Source of the DNA: Cryptomeria japonica
Lineage: Eukaryota > Streptophyta > Pinopsida > Cupressales > Cupressaceae
Direction: 5' to 3'
Length of the DNA: 64,000 bases
Assembly (NCBI RefSeq): GCF_030272615.1
Contig: NC_081406.1
Location: forward strand, 267,457,692-267,521,691
This document shows positions 1 through 12,104 of this stretch, piece after piece (position 1 is the stretch's first letter; every line of letters begins with the position of its first letter). A program made the position numbers and the translations under genes. The notes under the pieces are model-generated. The model made no database searches. It was not told where the DNA came from and saw only the letters and a program-made list of their open reading frames with translations.

Positions 1-705
1 AACAAGGTCAAGTTCCTTGCTACCAGTCAGAAGGTTAGAGAAGAACCTCACAACTTCATCAGCTATATCATCATCTTTGACAAGAATTTTATCATTAACA
101 ATCAATCTGGAAATTTTGCTTGCTGCTTTATGCTTCATTGATTTCATTTGAAAGAATTTAGTATTTCTGTCCCAGCTTCTAACCATTGCCCTGGATCTCT
201 GCCTCCAGTAAATTTCTTCTTTGGAAATAGTGCTGTGTAATTTGGCTAGAATCTCATCTTCTTTAGCCTTGGGGACATTCTTATAACCATGTTTCTGAAT
301 CAAATTTTAAATCTATTCTAATTCCTCCTTGAGCTTCCTCTTAGATTCAAAAATATCCCCCAAAACCTTTTTATTCCAAACCTTGATGTTATCTTTGATA
401 TTTCTTAACTTTTTAGTAACTTTGAACATGGCAAAACCATCCACAGTTATATTACACCATTTGGAAATGGAAGCTTCCAAGGAAGGGTGTGAGATCCACA
501 TTTTTTCAAACCGAAAGGGAAAGCAACGTTTGCCCTTAATAGAATCAACAACAAAAGAAATAGGATAATGGTCCGATCCAATTCTGTTAATAACAGATTG
601 AGAACATCTATACTTAAGGATCCAGTCAGGAGTAATAAGAGATCTATCAAGCCTTACCTGAATAAGTTCTCCTCCATCCCTTCTATTAGACCAAGTGTAG
701 GAAGC

Positions 706-1242
706 TCAAGAAAGGTCAATATCAATGAGGGCATTGGCATTGATAAAGTCCATAAGATCAATCCTACTTTCTAGTTGAGCTTGGGTTCCACCAAAATTTT
801 CAATCTCCCGCAAAGGACTGTTGAAATCTCCCATCAAAAGCCAACTGTCATGGGAAAAAGTCCCTCTTTTCTGCTGGATTTTGTCCCAAAACTTGCTCCG
901 AGCAGCTTTAGAGTTGGGAGCATAAATGTTGGTAACCACCCAGTCCCATCCTTCAGCAATGCATTTGACTCTCATAGAAATGATATTACCATCTTCATCA
1001 ATTAGGTCTCCATCAGTAGTTTTCTTATTCCAAAATATGGCAACCCCACTAGACGCTCCATTAGAACTACTACCACATACACCCCCAAGTTTAAAGAATT
1101 TTAATTTTTCAACTTTTTCCTTACTCATCTTAGTTTCCTGAATGAGGATAATATCCGGCTTATGATCTCTGATAAAATTCCTGAGCACATCCTGCTTATG
1201 GAGACCATTTAGGCCTCTAATGTTCCAAGAGATTACCTTCAT
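706..1242 (-). pseudogene. LINE ORF2 N-terminus: apurinic endonuclease domain
   Basis: Starts at the ATG at 1242 with MKVISWNIRGLNG, the hallmark start of plant L1 endonucleases (exonuclease-endonuclease-phosphatase fold). The metal-binding Glu lies in ILIQETKM, and VTNIYAPN and LLMGDFNSPLREIENFGG follow in order. In the family this domain nicks the target DNA to prime reverse transcription. The open frame breaks at 706, but protein-like sequence continues in other frames to the window edge (for example 313-501), consistent with a decayed endonuclease-RT linker. Confidence 0.9.
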
Positions 1243-1541
1243 TTGGAAACCTAGGAGCAGGATTCCTGAATGTTTCACTACCTTCCATCAGCTATATTTT
1301 GTTCACTCTCCTGGTCCTCGTGCCACTTCATAGTTTTTCACCCCTGTGGAGATTTGGAAAGACCAATATCTGCCTTAGACTTGGTTCTAGTTTTAACCCC
1401 ATTAGTACACCCTGCTTTCTTTTTTTTCTTTTTTCCCACTTCTATTAACTCTTCCTCTTCTTCATCTTTATATGCAGACTTCTTACTATTCCAAGGTTCT
1501 CCTTTTCGCTAAGATGAGGTGGGCGAATCAGTCTCAAAGTT

Positions 1542-2948
1542 CTACAATAGAGAGTTAAGGTTAACATGGGGCAATCTAAACTGGGTCTTTTCTTCAAAGA
1601 TTACATCTAGAATTTCAGAGTCCTTTGAACACAATTTATTACATTCATGTTCTGTATCTTTTGGAATCTCATATTGTGATTCATTTGTGTCTCCAATCTC
1701 ACCATCTTCAAGAATTTCTTCTATAATTACATTTTCTTCTTCTTGAATCTGTAAAGCTTCAAAGCCATTGCTTGTTTTAACTTCAAATACATTCTCTTCA
1801 TCGTTTCTGATTTCCTTATGAGGAATCTCCTTGGAAGGACTAGCTTTCCTTTCATCCCTTGTTATATCTTTTGAGTTACTAGGGAGTCCAGTTCCTCCTT
1901 CTGATCTACCCTCCTCATTTTTGTCCAGCTTCTCTTTCCAGATCTGTTTGACATGATTATTGTTCTTCTGAGCATTCTTTGGGTTACTAGGACAAGCCTT
2001 TGCCCAATGTCCAACTTTCTTACATGGAAAGCACACGAAAGGGAGGGATTCAAACTCTATGACTTGTTCCCACTTACCTAGCTTGGAATTTATTTCGATA
2101 GAGCTAGGAAGGTCTGTGTTCTGTGAGATATTAATGCATATCCTCACATACACCAGTCTCTTTCGCACTATTGTCATAGATTCTATAGCCACAAGCTTCC
2201 CGAAGGATTTAGCAATGCTTGAGAACACGTCCTCCAACCAAAATTGAAGTGACAAACCAGGAAGCCGCACCTAGATCGGAGCAGATTCAAAAAAGGAATC
2301 ATTGAGCTCCATTTTTGGAGACCATTTTCTTAAAGATAAAGAAGACTTCCCAAGCATCCAGGGTCCTCCACTCAGAGCCATTTCCAAGTCTTCACCACAG
2401 GAGAAGGAAAAGACAAAAAAATCCCTTGACAGGGTTTAAACATCAACCTGTCCTTTCACCCTCCATTTTCTCTTCACAAAAGACCTAACAACTTCAATAT
2501 CAAGTCTGGGTCCAACAAATTTCCCCACAAGAGAAAATACCATTAGAGAAATACCATAATCTATGACCACGTCTGGTACTGCAATAGCTAATCTGCCTAC
2601 CTTTTTATCAGAAATATCTTCCACAGAGAGAAAGGTAGATTTACCAGTAGGCTTGTTTGCAAATAAACTATTCCAGGGTTTCAGCACCTTGTCTTCAGTC
2701 GTCTTTTCCAGCTCAACATTCAGGATCTCGTGACCCAACTTTGAAGAATCTTTAGTATTTTTAAAGTCAAGAGGAGGGTCTCGATGTCATGGGTCCCCAT
2801 CCTTTTGACCATCCTCATCATCCCTCATAGAACCTAAAGAGACAGGTTGTCCTTGAGCTGCAGAGGCAGCAGAACCAGAGGAACCAACCACGCTATTCCC
2901 TCCATTCGCAGAATTCAAATTTCCCTCCAGCCCCGCAATTCCCTCCAT
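1542..2948 (-). pseudogene. LINE ORF1 (DUF4283-type domain plus zinc knuckle)
   Basis: RNA-binding ORF1 of the LINE. From the ATG at 2948 it begins MEGIAGLEGNLNSANGG, a low-complexity Gly/Ser/Ala N-terminus. A DUF4283-like segment follows (GGPWMLGKSSLSLRKW around 2340-2390, then RLPGLSLQFW) and then a CCHC-like knuckle, CFPCKKVGHWAKAC, near 1990-2030. The C-terminal part is acidic and ends at a stop at 1542; a Lys-rich tail is still detectable in another frame to about 1250. At least two in-frame stops interrupt the N-terminal third (near 2790 and at 2436). In the family this protein coats the LINE RNA. Function lost here. Confidence 0.85.
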
Positions 2949-3552
2949 TCGCACTAAAGTGTGGAAATCCTTCTCATGTTATTCATGTTATTAATGCAAA
3001 AGACCTTTATTATTGTAAGTTGAATACTCTACTCATGTTGACAATGAATTTAAATAGAACACTAACAAAGATACCAATTCTTGCTCCACTGTGCAATAGT
3101 AAATTCACCTTGAAAATGGTTGTCCCAACCCAATCCATAAAACTCTTTTTCAGAGCCATTTGAACAACACAACCTCTTACTAAATAAAACTGCTTTTCTT
3201 CAAAAAGAAAAGCTCTTAAATGACCCACAACAACAATTATAAACCCTAAGAATCAAATAAACAAATGAACAATATGTAAACCCTAAAAATAACCCCATGA
3301 TTAATTGTAGACAAAACATTATTAGATTTATTTTAAACGTTTATTTGATAAAAAAAGATAAATCATAGAATCAAAGAAACAAATAAATATCATGTAAGTC
3401 TTGATAATAAACCATTAGTAATTATAGGCAAACCCTAAACCTATTCGAGATGTAAAGAAGCATGTTAAATATTACTAAGATTAAGATTTATGTCATAGGC
3501 TATAATGAACAACAAACCAAGTTGACAATATTGTTGACAATATTATTGACAA
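2949..3552. other. AT-rich intergenic stretch, no gene seen
   Basis: Flank upstream (on the minus strand) of the LINE start. AT-rich; the only open frame (3010-3228, minus, 72 codons) resembles no protein I recognise and has no supporting signals. Confidence 0.6.
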
Positions 3553-3960
3553 ACAATAAAACTATTGAAAACCCATTTGCATAAATAATTCATAGAACTA
3601 TACTTAAATTTATAACTCAACTGGTATGTGACAATAAAATCGTAACAGAAGATTAGAATTCCCATGAATATTAAATCTGCTTATGAACATAAAATATAAT
3701 TATTTTCATAATCACCTTCAAACAATACCTTTGAGTCTTTTTTTTACAAAGCTAGAACAATAAAACTATTGAAAACCCATTTGCATAAATAATTCATAGA
3801 ACTATACTTAAATTTATAACTCAATTGGTATGTGACAATAAAATCGTAACAGAAGATTAGAATTCCCATGAATATTAAATGTGCTTATGAACATAAAATA
3901 TAATTATTTTCATAATCACCTTCAGACAATACCTTTGAGTCTTTTTTTTACAGAGCTAGA
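3553..3960. repeat. 204-bp tandem duplication (two copies)
   Basis: Two adjacent copies, 3553-3756 and 3757-3960, both starting ACAATAAAACTATTGAAAAC and both ending in a poly-T run followed by GCTAGA. The copies differ at only a few bases, so the duplication is fairly recent. It ends just before the LTR element insertion. No coding content. Confidence 0.95.
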
Positions 3961-4071
3961 AAAACAAAAAACCTCATGCATTCAACTTGAAATTAGAGAA
4001 TGTCAAAGAAAACTACAAACTAGGAAATCATTATTGAAAGAATCACCCACCAAATAACACAAGCTTCATGT

Positions 4072-5250
4072 TATTACTACTTATCAGATTGCCATTAGTT
4101 TTATGTCAAAGTCATACTATATACTCTAGTCGGTTAACACTACCGAATCATGCAGTCGGTATACACAGAGAAGTCAGTATGCACAGTCTAGTCAGTATGC
4201 ACAGTCTAGTCAGTATGCACAGTCTAGTCGGTTACAAAAGAAAGCAGTCACAGAACGCAGTATACACCAAGCTATCTACCGAGTATCTTTTCATGTCTAC
4301 CGAGTAGCAAAGATGACACACCGAGTTGATATACACCGAGTGAAACGTGTTACCAGATTCATTGAACCTGGACATGCATATGAAAACATGTTACAAGATC
4401 GAGGCACATTTAACCGTTATCACATTGGAAATTGCTCTAGAAGATTGTGTATGATTTCAAGGTCATCTATCCAATGAAATATTTTACATGGTTATAAATC
4501 GTGTTTGTAAGATCGAAGCAATGAATTGGATCACCGTCTTAAGAGATCTATTCATACAGCATGAGTTAAGGGTGTATGTATGAATGTAAGAAGACTATTA
4601 CAGAGACACAGAGGTCACCGAGAAGGTTTTCAGAGAACAATCAAAGAACAGAGTAAACAGAAGGGTTTACCGAGTTACTATATGGGTTACCGAGGTATGC
4701 TATAAGCAAGGTAATCTTATTCTGAGCACATAGAATCTGCTATAACATTTCGGATGTAAAGCTGCAGATATTTGTAATGATTTTATTGTAATATTGTGAA
4801 GTTGAAAGAGAAACCTTTTAACAGGGTAAAAGACTCTAATCAAGTCTATAAATTGTAAAGCCTCTAACCAGGTGCAACATTTTAGATTAAGTGTTGTAAA
4901 ATCCTTTAACAAGGTAGATCTAATAGATCTTGTTACTCCTAACAGGGTAAGCTATCAGAAATAGCTAAACATGTAGCTCTAATCGAGCACTCTTTATTAT
5001 TACAGTAGCGAAGTTGTGGGTGCCATCCCCACCACACTTTTTCTCTCTAACCAAGAGTTTCTGCGTAACCAAAATATATGTGTTATGGAGTGAATCATGT
5101 ATGATTGTTATCTATTTGTTTTAGCTTTATTTTATGTTACTACACTATTCGGTTTATGCATAACAGTAAAGTTATTATTCAAGAAAAGTTTTGGAGTACT
5201 GATTCACCCCTCGCCTCTCAGTACATTAGCTTTCCATATTGGGCCTAACA
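4072..5250 (+). repeat. 5' LTR
   Basis: 1179 bp against 1143 bp for the 3' LTR. The whole difference is two extra copies of an 18-bp unit (GTCAGTATGCACAGTCTA, three copies at 4173-4226; one in the 3' LTR). The tail reads CTGATTCACCCCTCGCCTCT followed by CAGTA and ends in CCTAACA. A TATAAAT near 4493 is a possible promoter TATA box. ACCGAG or CTCGGT motifs are scattered throughout. Confidence 0.9.
4173..4226. repeat. 18-bp unit repeated three times inside the 5' LTR
   Basis: GTCAGTATGCACAGTCTA at 4173-4190, 4191-4208 and 4209-4226, identical in all three. The 3' LTR has a single copy near 11071, so the expansion probably arose after insertion. Confidence 0.95.
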
Positions 5251-5252
5251 AT

Positions 5253-5264
5253 TGGTATCAGAGC
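5253..5264 (+). other. Primer binding site, initiator tRNA-Met type
   Basis: TGGTATCAGAGC lies two bases after the 5' LTR. It is complementary to the 3' end of plant initiator tRNA-Met, the commonest primer of plant LTR retroelements. Confidence 0.9.
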
Positions 5265-5312
5265 TTGAATCTTGGAAAAGGGTTTAACTACCTAAAGAGA
5301 AATATCTTATCA

Positions 5313-6660
5313 ATGGAAGGCTATAAACAATCTCGGAGGATTGTGTATCTGCAAGAAGAGTTGGATCATGCTAATCAAGTGATTTCAGACATGCAGAGGC
5401 AAATGCAAAAATCTCTGAAAGCGAGAAGAAGATTATCTGATGATTTGCAAGACTCTCAAGAGTTAGTGGAACAAATTGAGACATCATCTGAGAACAATAT
5501 ATCTGAAGAAATTGAAGAAATGATTGGAGTATTGAAAGAAAAGAACAAAGCACTGGCTGATCAACTAAAAGTAATGAAAAGAGAACATGAACATTTTAGC
5601 ACAAAGATGACTGAAAATCTAGATGCATTAAGAACAATTGAGGATAAAGCAAGAGATCTAGAAAGAGAGAAACAACAACTTGAAGTCTTAGTATCTGATA
5701 AAAATGATAAAATCACAAGGTTGATTGGAATTCAACAAAACCTATCAGATCAACTAGGTTATGCACATCATGAAGCAATTCTGAAGATTGATGAGAACCA
5801 AGCATTGAGACTTGAAGTATCAAGGTTGACAGATGAACTTGAAACAGAGAAGAAATCCAAAGAAACATTGAAGAAGAGTTATGAAGCATCAAAGATGTTG
5901 GATGAGCAACTGAATACAAGAAGACCTAACAAACATACAGGACTCGGTTACAAAGGAAAATACTCTACCGAGAAAGGAATTCATACTACTGAGAGAGGAG
6001 AATCATCAAAGCAAGTTGGAAACAGGATTAACATCAAAAGAAAGAAGCCTATTTACAACTACTGTGGAAATCAAGGTCACACTGCCAACATATGCCAAAT
6101 CAGAAAAGGTAAGCAACCGAATGTCACTAAGTCCAATGGTTATTGTTACAATTGCAATAAATATGGTCACACATCTAATCAATGTAGGACAAAGTCTGTT
6201 AACAATTATCAGAAGGCAAAATTCAAAGGGTTTTGTAGAAACTGCAATAGATATGGACATAGTACCGAGAAGTGTTGGTTTAAGCAAAAGAACTACATGT
6301 GGTTTGCACACCGAGCAAACACTAGAGGTTACCGAACTTACACAGATCCTTACTAACAATATGCAGCAGTACCATGGGATTACAATACAAGGATATGGTG
6401 TGAATGTTGTGGAAGATATGGACATATTAGTGCTAACTATTTTATAAGGTTTGGAATGAACAACCGAAGATCATGGAGAAATCCTGGTATGGCATGTTTT
6501 CATTGTCACAAAGTTGGACACTTGGTTGAAGATTGTAGAGATCAACCTAGAAAAGACACTGAAGAAATAAAAGAAAAACTACAGATGATTTGGAAAAGGA
6601 AGGAAATTGTGTCAAATAAAGAAAGCACCTTACCTACCGAGTTAGGTGCACCTATTCCAA
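5313..6660 (+). pseudogene. Coiled-coil protein with CCHC zinc knuckles, in the Gag position
   Basis: First reading region of the LTR element, starting at an ATG at 5313 (MEGYKQSRRIVYLQEELDHA). About the first 200 residues are charged and heptad-like, predicting a long coiled coil (for example ENQALRLEVSRLTDELETEK). A basic linker follows, then zinc knuckles CGNQGHTANIC, CYNCNKYGHTSNQC, CRNCNRYGHSTEKC and, further on, CFHCHKVGHLVEDC. Knuckles of this type bind the element RNA in Gag nucleocapsids. I do not recognise a standard plant Gag capsid domain (UBN2 or Retrotrans_gag); the coiled coil occupies its place. Fossil, with at least one break. Confidence 0.8.
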
Positions 6661-7223
6661 ATTAATCGGTAAAGGTATGAAGGGTCTGCATTCTCTGAAG
6701 GTTAATATCATAATAATTCCTATTCTATTATGTACTAAATTCAAAATCTACATAGTTAAGATGTATTAGTAAGTTTGAAATTCTATCAAAGTCTTTTGAA
6801 GCACTTTACAAGAAACCTGTCAAGTCGGTGAATACAGGAAGCCTATCAAGTCGGTAAATGAAGGAAGCTTGGTTACCCAGTTAAAATGAAAAAAAAGAGA
6901 GTAAATCAGTTAAAGACGAACCGAGTGCATTTATTGTTTTTGACCTAACCCGCACAGAGCCCGATAAGGTATTTTGTGTACTTAAAAGCATTTTCGCGGT
7001 CATTTACACTTACCAAGTTTTTGAGAAAGCAGAGCAAGCGATTCCAAGGTGATCAAAACCTCATTCAAAGCAAATCCAAGGTATTTACATTAAATATCAA
7101 CACATTGTTAAGCTGGTTTACCGATCTTATCTAGTTGCCATTATCTGCTAAGTTTAAAGTGTTCATCATTTGAAATTTTGAAACCCTAAGGACTCTTTAT
7201 TAGTTTTTTACTTGAAATCTTAA

Positions 7224-10200
7224 ATGGCGCCCAAGATCCAAGATCCCATAGTTGTCAAGAATGTAGAGAAGCCCTCACTGAAATACTCTTTGACTCCACA
7301 AGTCGCTTCTGAACCGGATGACAAAACTACCTTTTCACTCATCTCGGAAAGAGTGTTGTTAGTCGAACATGTAAGATTCTTCACCAAATGTCGTGTCGAA
7401 GAACTCGGTCATGTTGAAATTAGAGACACCTATGATGAGCTATGTACTGATGGTGTATTGAACAGCAAGTATGAACACATCAAAATCAAAGGATTAACTG
7501 AAGCCCTAACCTATCCTTGTGTGTTCAAACCTCAGTGGGTCAAGTTTGTTTTGAGCAGAGTTCATGATGATTTCATGTGGCTAGAAGAGCAACCATTCAA
7601 GATAACCAAGGAAATCATTCATCTGATCACCGGTTACCCTATCTATGATCATGCTCGAGCCCAGAAGATGATATCACAGAAGGAATTGATCAGTTTAACC
7701 GGAGTAGAATCTGATTACAGAGGACTGAAATTGAACAATGTCACTGATGTAGAACTTAAGTTTGCTATTAGAGTAATTAGTTACTATTTCTTCCAATCGG
7801 CAAGAGAAAACAGTGTACCCTGTGCAGCAGTTGACATAGCTTATAAAATTGTGAAAAAGGGAATGAAAATTGACTTATGTGAGGTATTATTGAAGAACCT
7901 GTTTGAAAATCTGAACACAATCAGGAAGCCAAAGAAGAACAACTCAACTAATACTCTAAAGTTTGGATCACTACTGGTATGCATGTTTTTCTACTTTGAA
8001 AAATTCTTTCCATCAGTCAATAAAGCAGTTTGGGAGCTACACTGACAAATCACCTACCAGATTAATGACGTCATTAAGAAGTTAGGAGATAATTTCAATG
8101 ATATCATGGATGATTACTTCAGTAAATTTCAAGAGAAGATGCACAACAGGTATCGAATCCCACCCCAGCTAGTAGAGAAATACCAAAATGATATATGTTT
8201 TGAAGTTGACACCGATTACTATTATGTGAATGCTGTGGAACCAAGGACTCAATCTTTGCCACCCATGGGTTACGAGATTGACTTTGACATCACAAAACAA
8301 CAAATTGATGCATTTCTTACATTACCAAGGCATGCTATTGAGCTAAGATATGGAACCTATGAAGAAGTAAAGGAAAAGGTAAAAATGAGCATTGTAGTAC
8401 CCAAAGCTACAAGAAAGGCAACAAAGATGATTAAGGAATTGTCAAAGAAATTCGGAGAAGACTCTTCCTCTACACCTGTCAAAGGCACTCTTGCCATCAC
8501 CGAAGAGGAATCAGAAGCTCAAGAGGCAACTATAACACTAAGCACCAAATTGCCTAAGGGTAAAGTGTTAAAAAGAAAGAAACAGGACACTTCAAAGGTC
8601 CTATCGACTCCTCCAATAAAGAGACATAACATAAGAGCATCTGCAGCATCACCGAGTAAGAAACAAAAGAGTGTTATTGCTCCCAAGGTAACAAAGACAT
8701 ACAAGAAATCTACTCGGAGACTCATTTTGGCAAAAGAGTCTAGTGATACAGAATCAGAGGATGCTAACAAATTCCAGATTGTCAAAAGCAAGAAGGTAAA
8801 TATACATAGTGTTGAAAACTTTTGTGTTAATCTGAAAGAATATGGAGGATTTGGTTCATTTAGATATGTCAAGTATGAAACTAGAAATAATGATGAGAAG
8901 AGAGAAATTGAAGAAGCTGTCATCTGCACACTTCTAAAGTTCCAGTTAGCTCCATTAGAACTAGTAAAGTCACTTCCAAATGAACTTTACTTGCATATTG
9001 ATAATAGGTGGAAGTATGCAATGGACTCAGAGAAACAAATCAAAGAAAGAAGTCTAGTCCATCTCTTTCCTGATATGTCAGTAACTAAAATAAAGGAAAA
9101 TCTAACAACCTACAATTCAAAGTTTCTTGTCAAATAGAGAGCCTTAAAACTGATGAATGGGCTATATATTGACATAGAAAATGAGACAAAAGCAAAGTGG
9201 CAGGAAATCTTCAAAATCAAGGATGCCGGTGAATAATCTACAGTTGAAATCATTGATGTCACGGAGCATGATCTTGATGTCACCGAGAAAGGTCCTGATG
9301 CTACCGAACAAGACCTTGCTGACACTATTCAAATAGATGAAGATGTCATGGATATAGAGGAACTAGAGTAGGAAATGATAGAAGACACTACATATGAAAA
9401 ACTTGTATCTAGTGAATCCATTTTAGAACAAGTGCAGCCTTATCCCCTGGTCAATCAACCTGTCTCTACCGAAGCTCCTTAGGATACAACACAAGGCACC
9501 GAAGGTCATAAGTCTACAACAGGAGAAGATACTACTCTAGAACAGACCTCACAAGCACCTTTGAACATTGAAAATGTTGCAGCTGAGACACCCAGTATCG
9601 AGACACCCAAAGACACCACAAAGGCTACAGGAACCGACCAAAGTGTTGCCTCTACCGAGCAACCTACCGAGGGTTAGCAAGCTTCCCAAGCTATTGTCTT
9701 GGTCCAACCGGCCAAAGGTAAAGAGAAGAAAGTGAAAAAGCATAGTTTCCAAGTTGATTTGTCTAAACCAATAGTGTTGCCCAATGTAGATATATCAAAA
9801 TTAAAGGGGCAAGCACTCATTGATTTTGGTGAACTGTGCAAAGCAATGGCCAAACAAGAAAAACAGATGGCCATACAAAAGAAGAATAAAGTACTTCAGA
9901 AGGTGAAGACACTGCTATCAGATATGCTACCTACAGCTACAATGTCAACCGATGCAGCCATCCATATTCAACTAGATGAACTCCTTAATCAAATAGAAAC
10001 ATCCAGAGTTGATGCATCTGAGTATTTGAGCAAGCTAAAAGACAAGGAGCTCACTGCAAAAATGATAGAAGAGGTACAGAAAGCTCTAGCCATTGGCAAA
10101 GTCAAACTTGTCAAATTTATTGCTGAGTTGACTCCTCAACTCAAGCACATTCATTATTTATTTCAGAAACTCTGCACATTTTCTTTATTCATTAAAGACA

Positions 10201-10607
10201 TTAAGAATAAAATAGAGACAATTGAGAAAGAGATCATTGATCTCTCAAGCAAGTTGAACACAGAGCCAAATTCAATTCAGAATTTTTATACAAGTTTACA
10301 ATAGCTCATGGCTCAACAATTGGACTTAAGAAATGAAGAACACAAGATCCAGATGGACATAATGACACTTCAAACATTATTCCTTCCTCATCTTTCATCC
10401 ATCCAAGAACAGATCAACCGAGCCACATACTTGTCTACTACACAAGAGGGAAGCACTCTTGATGGCTTAATATCACTATTGGCCGATATTCAAGCACAAA
10501 ATTCTTTAATGGATAGTGTCAAGGATGCACTCTCTGTCGCTCTCACCGATGCTCAGAATAAGTACAAATCCATTTTTGACCAGTTACTGCCCCTGGATGG
10601 AAATTAA
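7224..10607 (+). pseudogene. Second reading region of the LTR element, function unknown
   Basis: Long reading region starting at an ATG at 7224 (MAPKIQDPIVVKNVEKPSLK). The N-terminal ~270 residues form a globular-looking domain with PFKITKEIIHLITGYPIYD and FGSLLVCMFFYF. A Lys/Ser-rich basic middle follows (about 8380-8770), then a Thr/Glu-rich acidic stretch (9240-9660) and a helical, probably coiled-coil C-terminus (9700-10600). The N-terminal domain is homologous to the one in the element at 55.6-62.5 kb and loosely recalls the 'putative plant transposon protein'/plant-mobile type families; that family link is my inference. No nuclease or polymerase motif is visible. A few breaks; fossil. 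Confidence 0.7.
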
Positions 10608-10944
10608 GTTTTTGATGTTTGTCAAAAAGGGGGAGTGATACAATATATTTGGGGAGTGATACAGTTTTGATACAGTATTGAGAGAATTATATAGTATTCG
10701 GAGTATAGTATACATGGGGAGTATACCGAGCAGAGTATGCAGAGTATCCAAGTGTAGTGAACAGAGCAATGAACAGAATCAAGCATGCAAAATCAAAGTT
10801 TTGTACAGTATAATGATAAGGGGAGTATATCTGAATATACTATTTCATTGACTATTGTATATACTGTCAGTATAGTCATTTTGCAAAGTATATAGATTTT
10901 TGAGTTATAACTTTGAAAGTAGTTTTTGTCAAACATCTCAACTA

Positions 10945-10961
10945 ATGTCAAAAGGGGAGAT
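10945..10961 (+). other. Polypurine tract before the 3' LTR
   Basis: Purine-rich AAAAGGGGAGA directly ahead of the 3' LTR start at 10962, the expected plus-strand primer position. A second purine run, AAAAAGGGGGAG, occurs at about 10624-10636 after the last reading region. Confidence 0.75.
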
Positions 10962-12104
10962 TGTTACTACTTATCAGATTGCCATTAGTTTTATGTCAAA
11001 GTCATACTATATACTCTAGTCGGTTAACACTACCGAATCATGTAGTCGGTATACATAGAGAAGTCGGTATGCACAGTCTAGTCGGTTACAGAAGAAAGCA
11101 GTCACAGAACGCAGTATATACCGAGCTATCTACCGAGTATCTTTTCATGTCTACCGAGCAGCAAAGATGACACACCGAGTTGATTTACACTGAGTGAAAC
11201 ATGTTACCAGATTCATTGAACCTGGACATGCATATGCAAACATGTTACAAGATCGAGGCACATCTAACCATTATCACATTGGAAATTGCACTAGAAGATT
11301 GTGTATGATTTCGAGGTCATCTAACCAATGAAATATTTTACATGGTTATAAATCGTGTTTGTAAGATCGAAGCAATGAATTGGATCACCGTCTTAAGAGA
11401 TCTATTTATACAGCATGAGTTAAGGGTGTATGTATGAATGTAAGAAGACTGTTACAGAGACACAGAGGTCACCGAGAAGGTTTTCAGAGAACAGTCAAAG
11501 AACAGAGTAAACATAAGGGTTTACCGAGTTACTATATGGGTTACCGAGGTATGCTATAAGCAAGGAAATCTTATTCTGAGCACATAGAATCTGCTATAAC
11601 ATTTCGGATGTAAAGTTGTAGATATTTGTAATGATTTAATTGTAATATTGTGAAGTTGAAAGAGAAACCTTTTAATAGGGTAAAAGACTCTAATCAAGTC
11701 TATAAATTGTAAAGCCTCTAACCAAGTGCAACATTTTAGATTCAGTGTTGTAAAATCCTTTAGCAAGGTAGATCTAACAGATCTTGTTACTCCTAACAGG
11801 GTAAGCTATCAGAAATAGCTAAACATGTAGCTCTAACCGAGCACTCTTTATTATTGCAGTAGTGAAGTTGTGGGTGCCATCCCCACCACACTTTTTCTCT
11901 CTAACCAAGAGTTTCTATGTAACCAACATATATGTGTTATGGAGTGAATCATGTATGATTGTTATCTATTTGTTTTAGCTTTATTTTATGTTACTACACT
12001 ATTCGGTTTATGCATAACAGTAAAGTTATTATTCAAGAAAAGTTTTGGAGTACTGATTTACCCCTCCCCTCTCAGTACATTAGCTTTCCATATTGGGCCT
12101 AACA
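10962..12104 (+). repeat. 3' LTR
   Basis: Begins TGTTACTACTTATCAG and ends TTGGGCCTAACA; co-linear with the 5' LTR over its full 1143 bp, with about 3-4% differences by eye. Followed directly by the target duplication CATGT at 12105-12109. Confidence 0.92.

Larger units (their letters stand above)
1..2948 (-). mobile_element. L1-type LINE, 5' portion (continues past the left edge)
   Basis: Plant L1 LINE read on the minus strand. ORF1 starts with an ATG at 2948 and ORF2 with an ATG at 1242, the usual order of an RNA-binding ORF1 followed by endonuclease-RT. The endonuclease ends near 706; the stretch 1-700 still reads in pieces as the linker towards the reverse transcriptase, which lies beyond the window. 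Both ORFs carry stops and frame changes, so this copy is dead. The family differs from the LINE at 16.5-22.3 kb: ORF1 and endonuclease sequences are clearly distinct. The 3' tail and target duplication cannot be seen. Confidence 0.9.

Noticed and set aside
5713-6425. Minus-strand open frames opposite the first element's coiled-coil/CCHC region
   Set aside because: They are mirror frames of a real coding region and show no motif of their own.
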